From assembly GCF_902506205.1 (NCBI RefSeq), contig NZ_LR732816.1, positions 2,055,604-2,119,603 on the forward strand: DNA of 64,000 nt, written 5' to 3'. Both the position numbers and the translations under genes were made by a program. Source of the stretch: Brevundimonas sp. G8. GTDB taxonomy: Bacteria; Pseudomonadota; Alphaproteobacteria; Caulobacterales; Caulobacteraceae. Shown here in pieces: positions 28,508 to 39,621 of the stretch. Position 1 is the first letter of the stretch. Every line of letters starts with the position of its first letter. The notes under the pieces were generated by a model, which searched no databases, had not been told where the DNA came from, and was given only the letters and a program-made list of their open reading frames with translations.

Positions 28508-29683
28508 ATGATTTCCAAGCCTGATGTGAAGCCGGCGCGGCCGTGGTTTTCGGCGGGGCCGACGGCGAAACGGCCGGGATACAGCCTGGCGGGCCTGCCG
28601 TCCGACCTGCTGGGACGGGGCATCCGCGCGCCGGAGGTGGTGGAGCGTTTCGCGCATGGCCTGCGGCTGACGCGCGAGGTGCTGGAAGTCCCCGAGAGCC
28701 ATGTGATGCTCTATACGCCGGGGTCAGACACGGGGGCGGTTGAGGCGGCGCTGTGGGGCATGCTGGGGCAGCGGCCGGTGCAGGTGGTGGCGTTCGAGAA
28801 CTTCGGCCTGACCTGGCTGGCTGACGTGAAGGATCATCTGGGGCTGGAGCCCGAGGCGCTGACGGCGCCGTGGGGCGAGCTGCCGGATCTGAGCCAGGCG
28901 GACTGGTCCAGGGACGTGGTGTTTCCCTGGAACGGCACGACCTCGGGCGTGCGCGTGCCGGACGCCGACTGGATCGCCGACGACCGCGAGGGGCTGGCCA
29001 TCTGCGACGCGACCTCGGCCGCCTTCGCCATGCCGTTGCCGTGGGACAAGCTGGATGTCGTGACTTTCAGCTTCCAGAAGGCGCTGGGCGGCGAGGCAGG
29101 CATCGGCGTGATGGTGCTGTCGCCGCGCGCGGTGGCGCGGCTGGATAGGTATCGGCCGGATCGGGCGATCCCCAAGCTGCTGCGGCTGACGGACGGCAAG
29201 GGTCGGTTCGACCGGGCGCTGGCGGACGGGGTGGCGATCAACACCTTCTCGATCCTGACCATCGAAGACTGGATCGACGCCCTGGACTGGGCGAAGGGGA
29301 TCGGCGGCCTGTCGGAGTTGATCCGGCGGACGGACGCCAACTATGCCGCGTTGGCGCAATGGGTGAAGCGCACGGACTGGATCGACTTCCTGCCAGATCG
29401 GCCGGAAATCCGGTCGACGACTTCGGTCTGTCTGAAGTTCACCGATGCACGGATCGCCGCGCTGGACGCCAAGGCGCAGAAGGCCTTCGTCATGCGCTTC
29501 AAGGCCTTGCTGGAAGGCGAGGCGGCCGTGTTCGACATGGAGCCGCACCGCAACGCCCCGCCCGGACTACGCCTGTGGTGCGGTTGCACGGTCGAGACGG
29601 CCGATGTGGTCGCAGCGACGCCCTGGCTGGAATGGGCGTTCGAAACGGCGGTCTCGGAATTGGTCCTCACCCGAGAAGCGTAG
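28508..29683 (+). CDS. serC: Phosphoserine aminotransferase
   Basis: This PLP enzyme converts 3-phosphohydroxypyruvate to phosphoserine in serine synthesis and also serves vitamin B6 synthesis. Its 391 residues begin with ARPWFSAGPTAKRPGYS, a signature of the alphaproteobacterial SerC subgroup. The PLP lysine is in VVTFSFQKALGGEAG. GGGGAAAGAG precedes the ATG at 28508. In many relatives serA follows directly; here only about 80 bases separate serC from purA. Confidence 0.93.
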   Translation: MISKPDVKPARPWFSAGPTAKRPGYSLAGLPSDLLGRGIRAPEVVERFAHGLRLTREVLEVPESHVMLYTPGSDTGAVEAALWGMLGQRPVQVVAFENFGLTWLADVKDHLGLEPEALTAPWGELPDLSQADWSRDVVFPWNGTTSGVRVPDADWIADDREGLAICDATSAAFAMPLPWDKLDVVTFSFQKALGGEAGIGVMVLSPRAVARLDRYRPDRAIPKLLRLTDGKGRFDRALADGVAINTFSILTIEDWIDALDWAKGIGGLSELIRRTDANYAALAQWVKRTDWIDFLPDRPEIRSTTSVCLKFTDARIAALDAKAQKAFVMRFKALLEGEAAVFDMEPHRNAPPGLRLWCGCTVETADVVAATPWLEWAFETAVSELVLTREA

Positions 29684-29764
29684 CGTAATGGGGGAGGATC
29701 TTACGGAGACATCGGATGATTCCCCCGCTATAGGCTGCGCCCGCATTCAATGCGGAGAAGTGCT

Positions 29765-31060
<1,296 letters not shown>

Positions 31061-31134
31061 GGCGACGGTTTCGTTGATTCAACAGGCTTTAACCAGCGCG
31101 CGGTAAGGATAACGGCTCCAACCGGGAGACGGAC

Positions 31135-31947
31135 GTGTTCGCCGCAAACGCCAGAACCTTGAGCCGCATCGAACCCGCCGTCAGGCGGGTGGTGATCGTC
31201 GATCCCAACCTGTCGTCCGCACGACTGCTGACGGACATCATGAAGGGGATGGGCGCGCGCGAGGTCTATGCCGAGACCGACGAGGAGCGGGCGCTGGAGC
31301 TGCTGCGCGACGTCGAGCCGGGCGTGATCTTCACCGAGCGGTCCGGCGAGACGTTGAACGGCGAGACGCTGGCGCGCCGGATACGCCGGTCGAGCATGGC
31401 GTGCCGCATGTCGCCGATCATCATGGTGACGGGCGAGGCGACCGCCGCCGCCATCAAGGGCGCGCGCGATTCCGGCATCCACGAGTTTCTGAGGAAGCCC
31501 TTCACCACAGGCGACCTGTTCAAGCGGGTCGAGAACGTCGCGTTGAAGCCCCGGCCCTGGATCGAGGCGGTCGGCTATGTCGGGCCGGATCGGCGGCGGT
31601 TCAACTCGGGCGAATTTTCCGGTGCGCGCAAGCGACGCAGCGACGGTTCGGCAGGCGGTGGGCCGGCCGAGGTAAAGGATCAGGCGATCCGCATCCTGAT
31701 TTCGGCCATGGCGCAGTTCGATCAGGATCCGTCACAAGCGACGCGCGCCATTCGACAGCAGGCCGAGACGTTGAACGGGCTGGCGATCAAGACGGCGGAC
31801 GCCAAGCTGGCGATGGTCGTGGCGACGCTGCAGGCCTATCTGGCTGGCGGTCAGGTGACCAAGGTCGGGCTGGCCCAGCCGATCGGCGCCGTGGTCGCGA
31901 CGGCCAAGGCCGCAGAGGCAACAGCCCCGATGGCGCGGGCGTCTTGA
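31135..31947 (+). CDS. Receiver-like (pseudo-receiver) protein
   Basis: A 270-residue protein with an N-terminal receiver fold (about 15-135) and an Ala-rich helical C-terminal part. Expected receiver residues are partly altered. The acidic pair reads VDP, with one Asp. The phosphorylation site at the end of strand 3 reads IFTE, Glu in place of Asp. The switch Thr (IIMVTGEA) and Lys (FLRKPF) remain. So it probably cannot be phosphorylated and may mimic the active state. No histidine kinase or output DNA-binding domain is seen. GTG start with GGGAG six bases upstream. The function is unknown. Confidence 0.75.
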   Translation: MFAANARTLSRIEPAVRRVVIVDPNLSSARLLTDIMKGMGAREVYAETDEERALELLRDVEPGVIFTERSGETLNGETLARRIRRSSMACRMSPIIMVTGEATAAAIKGARDSGIHEFLRKPFTTGDLFKRVENVALKPRPWIEAVGYVGPDRRRFNSGEFSGARKRRSDGSAGGGPAEVKDQAIRILISAMAQFDQDPSQATRAIRQQAETLNGLAIKTADAKLAMVVATLQAYLAGGQVTKVGLAQPIGAVVATAKAAEATAPMARAS

Positions 31948-31995
31948 GGCGATAGAGGCCTGCCGCGCCGATAAAGCGCGACAGATTACTCTCGA

Positions 31996-32883
31996 TCAGG
32001 CGTCGACCAGGTTCCGCTCTTCGGCGGCGGCGCGCATGGCCTTTTGCAGCTTCTCGAAGGCGCGGACCTCGATCTGGCGCACGCGTTCGCGCGACACGCC
32101 GTACTGGCCGGCGAGTTCTTCCAGGGTGACGGGGTCGTCCTTGAGGCGGCGTTCCGTGAGGATGTGCTTCTCGCGGTCGGTCAGCTCTTCCATGGCCTCT
32201 TGAAGGAGGCTCATGCGGATGCCCTTTTCCTCGTCTTCGGCGAGTTGGGTTTCCTGGGACACGGCCGTGTCGTCGGCTAGCCAGTCCTGCCATTCGCTTT
32301 CACCGTCGGCGCGCAGGGGCGCGTTCAGCGAGGCGTCGCCGCCGAGGCGGCGATTCATGTTGGTGACCTCTTCCTCGCTGACGCCCAGTTTGGTGGCGAT
32401 GGCGGCGAGGTGTTCGGGATGCAGGTCGCCTTCCTCGAAGGCCGAGATCTGGCTCTTGGCTTTGCGCAGGTTGAAGAACAGCTTCTTCTGCGCGGCCGTG
32501 GTGCCCATCTTCACGAGGGACCAGCTGCGCAGGATGTATTCCTGGATCGAGGCGCGAATCCACCACATGGCGTAGGTCGCCAGGCGGAAGCCCTTGTCCG
32601 GGTCGAACTTCTTGACGGCCTGCATCAGGCCGACATTGCCCTCGGAAATCACTTCGCCGATCGGCAGGCCGTAGCCGCGATACCCCATGGCGATCTTGGC
32701 CACGAGACGAAGGTGCGAGGTCACGAGACGGTGGGCGCTCTCGGCGTCCTGGTGCTCAGACCAGCGCTTCGCCAGCATGAACTCCTCGTCCTTGGTCAGC
32801 ATCGGAAACTTGCGGATTTCCGTCAGATAACGCGACAGGCCTTGTTCAGGCGACATCACCGCGAGCGTACTATTGGCAGCCAT
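31996..32883 (-). CDS. rpoH: RNA polymerase sigma-32 factor
   Basis: This is the heat-shock sigma factor, 295 residues, matching the usual alphaproteobacterial length. Region 2 shows EGNVGLMQAVKKFDPDKGFR and LATYAMWWIRASIQEYILRSW, and the RpoH box is the QKKLFFNLRK segment. Region 4 carries LEELAGQYGVSRERVRQIE. The start at 32883 (MAANSTLAVMSPEQGL) has GGAGG nine bases upstream; a longer frame to 32964 is unlikely. A candidate promoter lies about 180 bases upstream. Confidence 0.95.
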   Translation of the reverse strand: MAANSTLAVMSPEQGLSRYLTEIRKFPMLTKDEEFMLAKRWSEHQDAESAHRLVTSHLRLVAKIAMGYRGYGLPIGEVISEGNVGLMQAVKKFDPDKGFRLATYAMWWIRASIQEYILRSWSLVKMGTTAAQKKLFFNLRKAKSQISAFEEGDLHPEHLAAIATKLGVSEEEVTNMNRRLGGDASLNAPLRADGESEWQDWLADDTAVSQETQLAEDEEKGIRMSLLQEAMEELTDREKHILTERRLKDDPVTLEELAGQYGVSRERVRQIEVRAFEKLQKAMRAAAEERNLVDA

Positions 32884-33061
32884 ATAAAGGTCCCTCCGAC
32901 CGTCTTGAACGAGCGGGCTCTTCGTCATCGGCCACGGTGCGTGCGCCGACGTCTCACCCCTCAACCGGTAAAGTAGCGATGGGTTGCCGCCATTTTTAGA
33001 GGCGGATCGTCACACGAAAGCGTGACCGTGGCCCTGGCGCCACTCGCGCCGATCAGAGGGC

Positions 33062-33090
33062 TATATAGAACTTGGACAGTTGCTATTCAA
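33062..33090 (-). promoter_or_regulatory. Candidate rpoH promoter
   Basis: On the minus strand, TTGAAT (33085-33090) and TATATA (33062-33067) are separated by 17 bases. Read as CTTGAA and CTATAT the boxes also resemble the alphaproteobacterial sigma-32 consensus, which would fit autoregulation of rpoH. Transcripts would carry a leader of roughly 170 bases. Prediction from sequence only. Confidence 0.45.
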
Positions 33091-33136
33091 GACCTGCGCA
33101 TTGGACGTGAGGCAAGCTGGGAGTCTAAAACGCGAC

Positions 33137-33271
33137 ATGAAAAAGAGCGTGCGCGAACGGGTTCTGATCGTCGTCCTGGCCGTTGGGGCGGTCGCTGCTG
33201 GCGTGTCGGCCATTGCGATCGTGGGCCTGTTCGTCATGGCCATGGCCGGAGTGTTCGGCGCTGGGTCCTAG
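33137..33271 (+). CDS. Small membrane protein (44 aa)
   Basis: A short reading frame with a basic start (MKKSVRERV) and one long hydrophobic stretch covering about residues 10-40, so a single transmembrane helix is likely. The ribosome-binding site is poor (GGAG about 13 bases upstream) and it overlaps the stop region of the convergent GNAT gene by four bases. It may be real but weakly supported. Confidence 0.4.
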   Translation: MKKSVRERVLIVVLAVGAVAAGVSAIAIVGLFVMAMAGVFGAGS

Positions 33272-33573
33272 ATCCCCAGGATGCCGCGATAGGTCGGATG
33301 AACCGCCTCGGCGTGTTCGGGGTGTTTCTGAAGATAGGCCGAGAAGAAGGGGCAGACCGGCAGGATCAGCAGGTCGCGAGCCTTGGCGTCGGCCAGCACG
33401 TGTTTGGCCAGCCGGCTGGCGATCCCCTGGCCCTCGAGCCGTTCCGGGACCAGGGTTTCGGTGATCATCAGATTGGGCGGCGAGAGGTTGTAGGTGACGA
33501 TCGCCACCTCGCCATCGACGGGCAGTTCGTAGCGTTTCAGCTCGGCGTTGTCGTGGATTTCGGGATCGAGCAT
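33268..33573 (-). CDS. Small GNAT-like acetyltransferase (Acetyltransf_CG type)
   Basis: A 101-residue minimal acetyltransferase of the YjdJ/YidJ type: a short domain with ITETLVPERLEGQGIASRLA as the acetyl-CoA-binding motif (E-G-x-G-I-A) and a conserved Cys-Pro near the end (ILPVCPFFSAYLQKHPEH). The substrate is unknown. It starts eight bases after the rluD stop, so the two are probably one operon. Confidence 0.85.
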   Translation of the reverse strand: MLDPEIHDNAELKRYELPVDGEVAIVTYNLSPPNLMITETLVPERLEGQGIASRLAKHVLADAKARDLLILPVCPFFSAYLQKHPEHAEAVHPTYRGILGI

Positions 33574-33581
33574 GGCGGGTC

Positions 33582-34601
33582 TCAGAGTTCGGACAGCAGG
33601 GCTTCGAGGCGCAGCATATCAGTCGGGGGTGCGGTTTCGAAGCGCATCTGTTCGCCGGTGACCGGATGTATGAAGCCCAGGACGGCGGCGTGTAGGGCCT
33701 GACGCGACAGGCCCGCCTCTGCGATAGCGGCGCGGACGGGGATGGCGGGACTACCCGAGCCATAGACAGCGTCGCCGAGGATGGGCGAGCCTTTCGACGA
33801 CAGGTGGACGCGGATCTGGTGGGTGCGGCCAGTGTGCAGGGTGCAGGCGACGCGGGCGGCCATGGGTGCGCCGCCGGCCTTGGCCGGTTCGCCGAAGGTG
33901 GTCTGGACGACATAGTCGGTGATGGCCTCGCGGCCGCCGGCCTTGAGCACGGCCATCTTCTTGCGGTCGCCGGTGGAGCGGCCGATGCGGGTCTCGATCC
34001 GGCCCTTTGACGGCGACGGTGCGCCGCGCGTCAGGGCGATGTAGGTGCGCTCGATGTCGTGGGTCGCGAACAGGGCCGACAGGCCCTGGTGGGCGCGGTC
34101 GGTCTTGGCGGCGACCATGACGCCGGAGGTGTCCTTGTCCAGCCGATGGACGATTCCGGGGCGGGCGACGCCCCCTATGCCCGACAGGCTGTCGCCACAG
34201 TGGGCCAGAAGGGCGTTGACCAGGGTGCCGTCGGGCGTGCCGGGCGCCGGATGGGCGGCCATGCCCGCAGGCTTGTCGATGACGATCAGGTCGGCGTCCT
34301 CGTAGAGAACGGTCAGGGGGATGGCCTGCGGCTGAGGCGTGGCGGGCGCCACAGGCGGCAGGGCGACGACGTAGAGGCCGGGCTGGGCCTTGGCCGAGCC
34401 GCCCGTCAGGACAACGCCGTCGCGGGTGACGGCGCCCTCGGCCAGCAGGGCCTGAAGCCTGGCGCGCGACAGGGTCGGGAAGGCGTCGGCCAGGGCCTTG
34501 TCCAGGCGGACGCCGGATGCGTCGATGCGGGCTTCCAGCACTTCGGCGGGGGCAGAAGCGGGCGATAGGTCTTCGTCATCGATCAGGTCAGGGTCGGACA
34601 C
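33582..34601 (-). CDS. RluA/RluD-family 23S rRNA pseudouridine synthase
   Basis: A 339-residue enzyme with an N-terminal S4 RNA-binding domain (GVRLDKALADAFPTLSRARL, about 32-90) and a pseudouridine synthase domain. The catalytic Asp is in VHRLDKDTSGVMV, and RTHQIRVHL is the second family motif. RluD modifies helix 69 of 23S rRNA; the architecture fits RluD, but RluC-type specificity cannot be excluded. It begins with GTG at 34601. Confidence 0.88.
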   Translation of the reverse strand: MSDPDLIDDEDLSPASAPAEVLEARIDASGVRLDKALADAFPTLSRARLQALLAEGAVTRDGVVLTGGSAKAQPGLYVVALPPVAPATPQPQAIPLTVLYEDADLIVIDKPAGMAAHPAPGTPDGTLVNALLAHCGDSLSGIGGVARPGIVHRLDKDTSGVMVAAKTDRAHQGLSALFATHDIERTYIALTRGAPSPSKGRIETRIGRSTGDRKKMAVLKAGGREAITDYVVQTTFGEPAKAGGAPMAARVACTLHTGRTHQIRVHLSSKGSPILGDAVYGSGSPAIPVRAAIAEAGLSRQALHAAVLGFIHPVTGEQMRFETAPPTDMLRLEALLSEL

Positions 34602-34685
34602 GGGGCCTCCCTAGCACGACCGACCGCTTGCGCGAGGGGCGGAGGTGAGGCGATAGTCAAGCTTGGGGGCGTAAGAGGGTATCCG

Positions 34686-35321
34686 ATGACACGGTGGATG
34701 ATCGCCGGGGGCGCGGTCGCTGTGGCGGCGCTGCTGGGCAGTTGCACGACCATGAGCAAGGACCAGTGCCTGGCCGGCGCCTGGGGCGAGAAGGGCTATG
34801 CTGACGGGACATCGGGCTATCCGATGACGCGGCTGGACGACCACGCCAAGGCCTGCGCCAAATATCAGGTCGCGCCCAATCCAGCGGCCTATGGCTCGGC
34901 GCGCGAGGATGGCTTGCGGTCCTATTGCACCTTCGAGCGGGGATGGGCCGAGGGGCGGGCGGGCAATACCTATTACGGGGTCTGTCGGCCGCAGGAGGAG
35001 CAGGCGTTCCTGCCCGCCTATCAGGACGGGCTGAGGCTGCATGCGGTCGAGGACGCGTTCGAGACGGCGGAAAGCGCGCTGAGCAGCGCGGAGGACCGGA
35101 TCGACAATCGCGAGGACAAGCTGAAAGCCAAGCAGAACGAACTGCGAGGCGAGGGCCTGACGGACGAGGAGCGGGACAGGATCCGCGACCGCATCCAGGA
35201 GGTTCGAAGCGAGATCCGCGATGCGCGCCGCAACGCTAGAGATGCACGCGACGCGCTGGACCGGGCCGAATGGGACGTTCGCCGGGTGCGGCGCGAACTG
35301 AGCGGCCGCTACCCGGTCTAG
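34686..35321 (+). CDS. DUF2799 lipoprotein
   Basis: A 211-residue protein with a lipoprotein signal (lipobox ALLGSC, Cys about residue 20), so it is probably anchored in an envelope membrane. The middle carries the DUF2799 pattern with several Gly/Tyr-rich segments (GEKGYADGTSGYPMTRLDDH, CTFERGWAEGR). The C-terminal third is a highly charged coiled coil (about 110-205). GAGGG seven bases upstream of the ATG supports the start. The role is unknown. Confidence 0.85.
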   Translation: MTRWMIAGGAVAVAALLGSCTTMSKDQCLAGAWGEKGYADGTSGYPMTRLDDHAKACAKYQVAPNPAAYGSAREDGLRSYCTFERGWAEGRAGNTYYGVCRPQEEQAFLPAYQDGLRLHAVEDAFETAESALSSAEDRIDNREDKLKAKQNELRGEGLTDEERDRIRDRIQEVRSEIRDARRNARDARDALDRAEWDVRRVRRELSGRYPV

Positions 35322-35343
35322 ACGTGGCTCAGGCGGCCCCCGA

Positions 35344-36429
35344 TCAGGCGGCCTTGACGGAGGCGCCGCGGAAGGACGGATCCAGGTCGCCAGAGGCGTA
35401 GCGTTTGGCCATCTGGGCGGTGGAGAGCGGGCGGATGGTTGAGGCCTGACCCTCGCAACCGAACTGGACGTACCGCTCCATGCAGAGCTTCTTCATCGCC
35501 TCCTTGGCGGGCTTCAAATAGAAGCGCGGGTCGAACTCGCCCGGCTTTTCCGCCAGCGCTTTACGGATGGCGCCGGTGATGGCCATGCGGTTGTCGGTGT
35601 CGATGTTGACCTTGCGCACGCCGTGCTTGATGCCGCGCTGGATTTCCTCGACCGGCACGCCCCAGGTCTGGGGCATTTCGCCGCCGTACTGGTTGATGAT
35701 GTCCTGCAGGTCTTGAGGCACGGAAGAACTGCCGTGCATCACCAGGTGGGTGTTGGGCAGGCGGCGGTGGATTTCCTCGATCACATTCATGGCCAGGACT
35801 TCGCCGTCCGGCTGGCGCGAGAACTTGTAGGCGCCGTGGCTGGTGCCCATGGCGATGGCGAGCGCATCGACCTTGGTGGCGGCGACGAAATCGACGGCCT
35901 GATCCGGGTCGGTCAGCAGTTGCGAGTGGTCCAGCTTGCCCTCGAAGCCGTGGCCGTCTTCGGCCTCGCCCATGCCGGTTTCCAGAGAGCCCAGCACGCC
36001 CAGTTCACCCTCGACCGAGACGCCGCAAGCGTGGGCCATTTCGGTGACGCGACGGGTGACGTCGACGTTGTAGTCGTAGGAGGCGGGCGTCTTGGCGTCC
36101 TCTTCCAGCGAGCCGTCCATCATGACGCTGGTGAAGCCGTATTGGATGGCGGTGGCGCAGGTCGCCGGGCCGTTGCCGTGGTCCTGGTGCATGCAGACCG
36201 GGATGTGCGGATAGAGCTCGGCCAAGGCGTCGATCAGCTTGGCTAGCACGATGTCGTTGGCGTAGTTCCGGGCGCCCCGGCTCGCTTGAATGATCACGGG
36301 AGCATTGACCTCGTGGGCCGCCTCCATGATCGCCAGACCCTGTTCCATATTGTTGATGTTGTAGGCGGGCAGGCCGTAGTCGTTCTCTGCCGCGTGGTCG
36401 AGCAGCTGTCGCAGCGTGATGCGCGCCAT
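35344..36429 (-). CDS. fba: Class II fructose-bisphosphate aldolase
   Basis: A zinc-dependent aldolase of glycolysis/gluconeogenesis, 361 residues. HQDHGN carries a zinc-binding His, [20 protein letters not shown] is a class II signature, and [10 protein letters not shown] binds phosphate. The sequence type (class IIB, Calvin-like) is common in proteobacteria. The start at 36429 ([13 protein letters not shown]) has AGGAG nine bases upstream; the longer frame to 36501 is not supported. It follows pgk with 144 bases between, which include a hairpin (36488-36502). Confidence 0.94.
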   Translation of the reverse strand: MARITLRQLLDHAAENDYGLPAYNINNMEQGLAIMEAAHEVNAPVIIQASRGARNYANDIVLAKLIDALAELYPHIPVCMHQDHGNGPATCATAIQYGFTSVMMDGSLEEDAKTPASYDYNVDVTRRVTEMAHACGVSVEGELGVLGSLETGMGEAEDGHGFEGKLDHSQLLTDPDQAVDFVAATKVDALAIAMGTSHGAYKFSRQPDGEVLAMNVIEEIHRRLPNTHLVMHGSSSVPQDLQDIINQYGGEMPQTWGVPVEEIQRGIKHGVRKVNIDTDNRMAITGAIRKALAEKPGEFDPRFYLKPAKEAMKKLCMERYVQFGCEGQASTIRPLSTAQMAKRYASGDLDPSFRGASVKAA

Positions 36430-36573
36430 GGGTATAGTCTCCTGAGCCGAATAGTCTTTTTGATTGGGCAAGAGACTAGCCGCGAGGCGTGACGAAGTCA
36501 CGTCGCGTTACAGCCTTCCGATCCTCATTTCCAACGATAGGGCGCAGGCGTGATCCGCCTGCATCGCCGCCGA

Positions 36574-37770
36574 TCAGGCGCGCAGGGCCTCGACGCCGGG
36601 CAGGGGCTTGCCCTCCATCCATTCCAAGAAGGCGCCGCCGGCGGTGGAGACGAAGGTTAGGTCGGCCCCGACGCCGGCATGGCTGACGGCCGCGACGGTG
36701 TCGCCACCGCCCGCCACCGCGATCAGGGCGCCAGCCTTGGTGCGTTCGGCGACGTGCTTGGCTGCCGCGACGGTGGCGGCGTCGAAGGGCGGCACCTCGA
36801 ACACGCCCAAGGGGCCGTTCCAGATCAGGGTCTTGGATGCGTCGATGGCGGCGTTCAGGCGGGCGACGGTGTCGGGACCGGCGTCCAGGATCTTGTCATC
36901 AGCGGACAGGACCTCGCCGGTCTTGACGGTGCGGGCGTCGGCGCCGGGCTTGACCTCGGTCGCCACGACGACATCGACCGGCAGCAGGATTTCGCAGCCC
37001 CTGGCCTGGGCTTCCGTCAGAATCTCGCGCGCCGTGTCGGCCATGTCCTTTTCGGCCAGCGAGCCGCCGATATCGACGCCTTGCGCATAGAGGAAGGTGT
37101 TGGCCATGCCGCCGCCGATGGCCAATGTGTCCAGTTTGCCGACCAGGTTCTTCAGCAGGTCCAGCTTGGTCGAGACCTTGGAGCCGCCGACGATGCCGAT
37201 GACCGGCTTCTGGGGATTTCCCAGGGCGGCGTCCAGGGCGTCCAGTTCGCGCCGCATGGATTCGCCGGCGTAGGCGGGCAGGTGGTGGGCGATCCCTTCC
37301 GTCGAGGCATGGGCGCGGTGGGCGGCCGAGAAGGCGTCGTTGACATAGAGGTCGCCCAGGTCGGCCAGCTTCTGGGCGAAGACCGGATCATTGGCCTCTT
37401 CCGCCGCGTGGAAGCGGACGTTTTCCAGCAGGACCACGCCGCCGGCGTCCAGGTCGCGGATGGCGTCCACGGCGTCCGGGCCGATGCAGTCGTCGGCGAA
37501 GCGGACGGGCGCGCCGAGCAGTTCTTCCAGCGGCTGGACGACCGGCTTCAGACTCATCGCCGGAACGCGCTGGCCCTTGGGACGGTCGAAGTGGGCCAGC
37601 AGGGCGACCTTGGCGCCCGCGTCGCGCAGGCGCTGGATCGTCGGCAGGGCGACCCGCAGCCGGGTGTCGTCCGTGACCTTTCCGCCCTCCATCGGGACGT
37701 TGAAGTCCACGCGGACCAGGGCCGTCTTGCCGGCGAGGTCATGAGCGTCGTCAAGAGTGCGGAAGGTCAT
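36574..37770 (-). CDS. pgk: Phosphoglycerate kinase
   Basis: This glycolytic enzyme transfers phosphate from 1,3-bisphosphoglycerate to ADP. Its 398 residues are the normal length, with VRVDFNVPM near the start, [12 protein letters not shown] and GGGMANTFL in the hinge region, and GGGDTVAAV as the nucleotide-binding loop. It lies in the operon gap - small membrane protein - pgk, starting 13 bases after the small gene, with fba downstream. Confidence 0.96.
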   Translation of the reverse strand: MTFRTLDDAHDLAGKTALVRVDFNVPMEGGKVTDDTRLRVALPTIQRLRDAGAKVALLAHFDRPKGQRVPAMSLKPVVQPLEELLGAPVRFADDCIGPDAVDAIRDLDAGGVVLLENVRFHAAEEANDPVFAQKLADLGDLYVNDAFSAAHRAHASTEGIAHHLPAYAGESMRRELDALDAALGNPQKPVIGIVGGSKVSTKLDLLKNLVGKLDTLAIGGGMANTFLYAQGVDIGGSLAEKDMADTAREILTEAQARGCEILLPVDVVVATEVKPGADARTVKTGEVLSADDKILDAGPDTVARLNAAIDASKTLIWNGPLGVFEVPPFDAATVAAAKHVAERTKAGALIAVAGGGDTVAAVSHAGVGADLTFVSTAGGAFLEWMEGKPLPGVEALRA

Positions 37771-37783
37771 GGTCGTTTCCGTT

Positions 37784-38115
37784 TTACATCTGGCTCCACG
37801 CCCAGAAGACGTAGACGAAGAAGGCTGTGACGGCGGTAAGCGTCAGAAGCAGGCCGCCGACGAGTATGTTGAGTACACGTTGCCTATGCGAAGTAGGCGG
37901 TGTTTGCCGCCAAACCACAACCACCCAGGCTCCGCACAAGAGCCATAGAGCTGGGACGAGGCGAAGGAAGAGATTCCATAATCCTCCGCTGCTCAGCAAA
38001 TTCCCTTGAAGCAATTGCTCACTGACATAGTGGGGAAGGTCTAGTGCGGTTCGGCCCACGTAAAACGCTATGGGCGCTGACAGAACCAGAAGGATCGCCA
38101 GCGCCCATTTGGTCA

Positions 38116-38116
<1 letters not shown>
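37784..38116 (-). CDS. Small membrane protein between gap and pgk (110 aa)
   Basis: A 110-residue protein with about three transmembrane helices (residues roughly 4-22, 44-66 and 83-106). Its ATG overlaps the gap stop (TGATG), so it is translationally coupled to gap, and pgk starts 13 bases after its stop. A gene lodged so tightly between two glycolytic genes is probably expressed with them. No family was recognised; a role linked to glycolysis is only inferred from position. Confidence 0.68.
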
Positions 38117-39123
<1,007 letters not shown>

Positions 39124-39378
39124 GGGGAAGCTCCTTATGATCGGTGTGACGAGCGTTATATAGGTGGGCGTCTCAATGGAGCGGTCGCGAATGGGTTTCA
39201 ACCCCGCGCGCGTAACATGATGTGATGGACGGTTACGCTTCCAGAGGCCCCCCTGACAGCTTCGGGCAAGAAACACCCTTGAGTCGGTTCTTTTCGAGAT
39301 AACGCGCAAAATTTTTGCGACGGGGCTTGTGTCGGCTCAGCGGCTATGGTTTCTTGGCGTCAGAACAGGGAGCCACCC

Positions 39379-39531
39379 GTGGCCACGATGACGCGCGACA
39401 TGATGAAGGGACGAACCGCGAAGGCGGTGGCGGCCGTTCGCGCGCCTGTCGGCCTGGAAAGCCCTGTATTCCTCATTACCCTCGTACTTCTCGGCCTGCT
39501 TACGCAAGCGGCGTGGATGCACGCGACCTGA
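39379..39531 (+). CDS. Putative branched-chain leader peptide of the ilv-leu operon
   Basis: A 50-codon reading frame starts with GTG at 39379 with GGGAG six bases upstream. Codons 30-41 (39466-39501) read V F L I T L V L L G L L, nine of twelve being branched-chain residues. They use CTC, CTT, GTA and ATT, which are uncommon here; only one of six Leu codons is CTG. A terminator follows 30 bases after the stop, and ilvD starts 90 bases after it. It may also be a genuine small membrane protein, but this codon pattern and position suit an attenuator leader better. Confidence 0.72.
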   Translation: MATMTRDMMKGRTAKAVAAVRAPVGLESPVFLITLVLLGLLTQAAWMHAT

Positions 39532-39590
39532 CCTAAACACACTCAGGATCGCCTCGCACCACCCCGCTCCCGAAAGGAAGCGGGGTTTTT
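39507..39590 (+). promoter_or_regulatory. Putative transcription attenuator (antiterminator and terminator)
   Basis: Two exclusive foldings are possible. AGCGGCGTGG (39507-39516), just past the Leu/Val/Ile codons, can pair in nine of ten positions with CCACCCCGCT (39559-39568), forming an antiterminator. If a ribosome reaching the leader stop (39529) covers the first segment, CCCCGCTCC (39562-39570) pairs with GGAAGCGGGG (39576-39585). TTTTT follows to 39590, a rho-independent terminator. Stalling for lack of charged tRNA would favour readthrough into ilvD. Confidence 0.7.
39562..39590 (+). terminator. Rho-independent terminator in ilvD leader
   Basis: A GC-rich stem (CCCCGCT with AGCGGGG, extended by CC/GG with one bulge) around a CGAAAG loop is followed by five Ts. 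It lies between the leader peptide and ilvD and is read as the terminator arm of the attenuator. Confidence 0.8.
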
Positions 39591-39621
39591 CGTGCTTGGC
39601 GGTTCCAAAAGAACCGGACCG

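Noticed and set aside
36481..36507. Hairpin between pgk and fba as a terminator
   Set aside because: A stem (CGTGAC-GAA-GTCACG) is present but there is no T-run on the minus strand after it.
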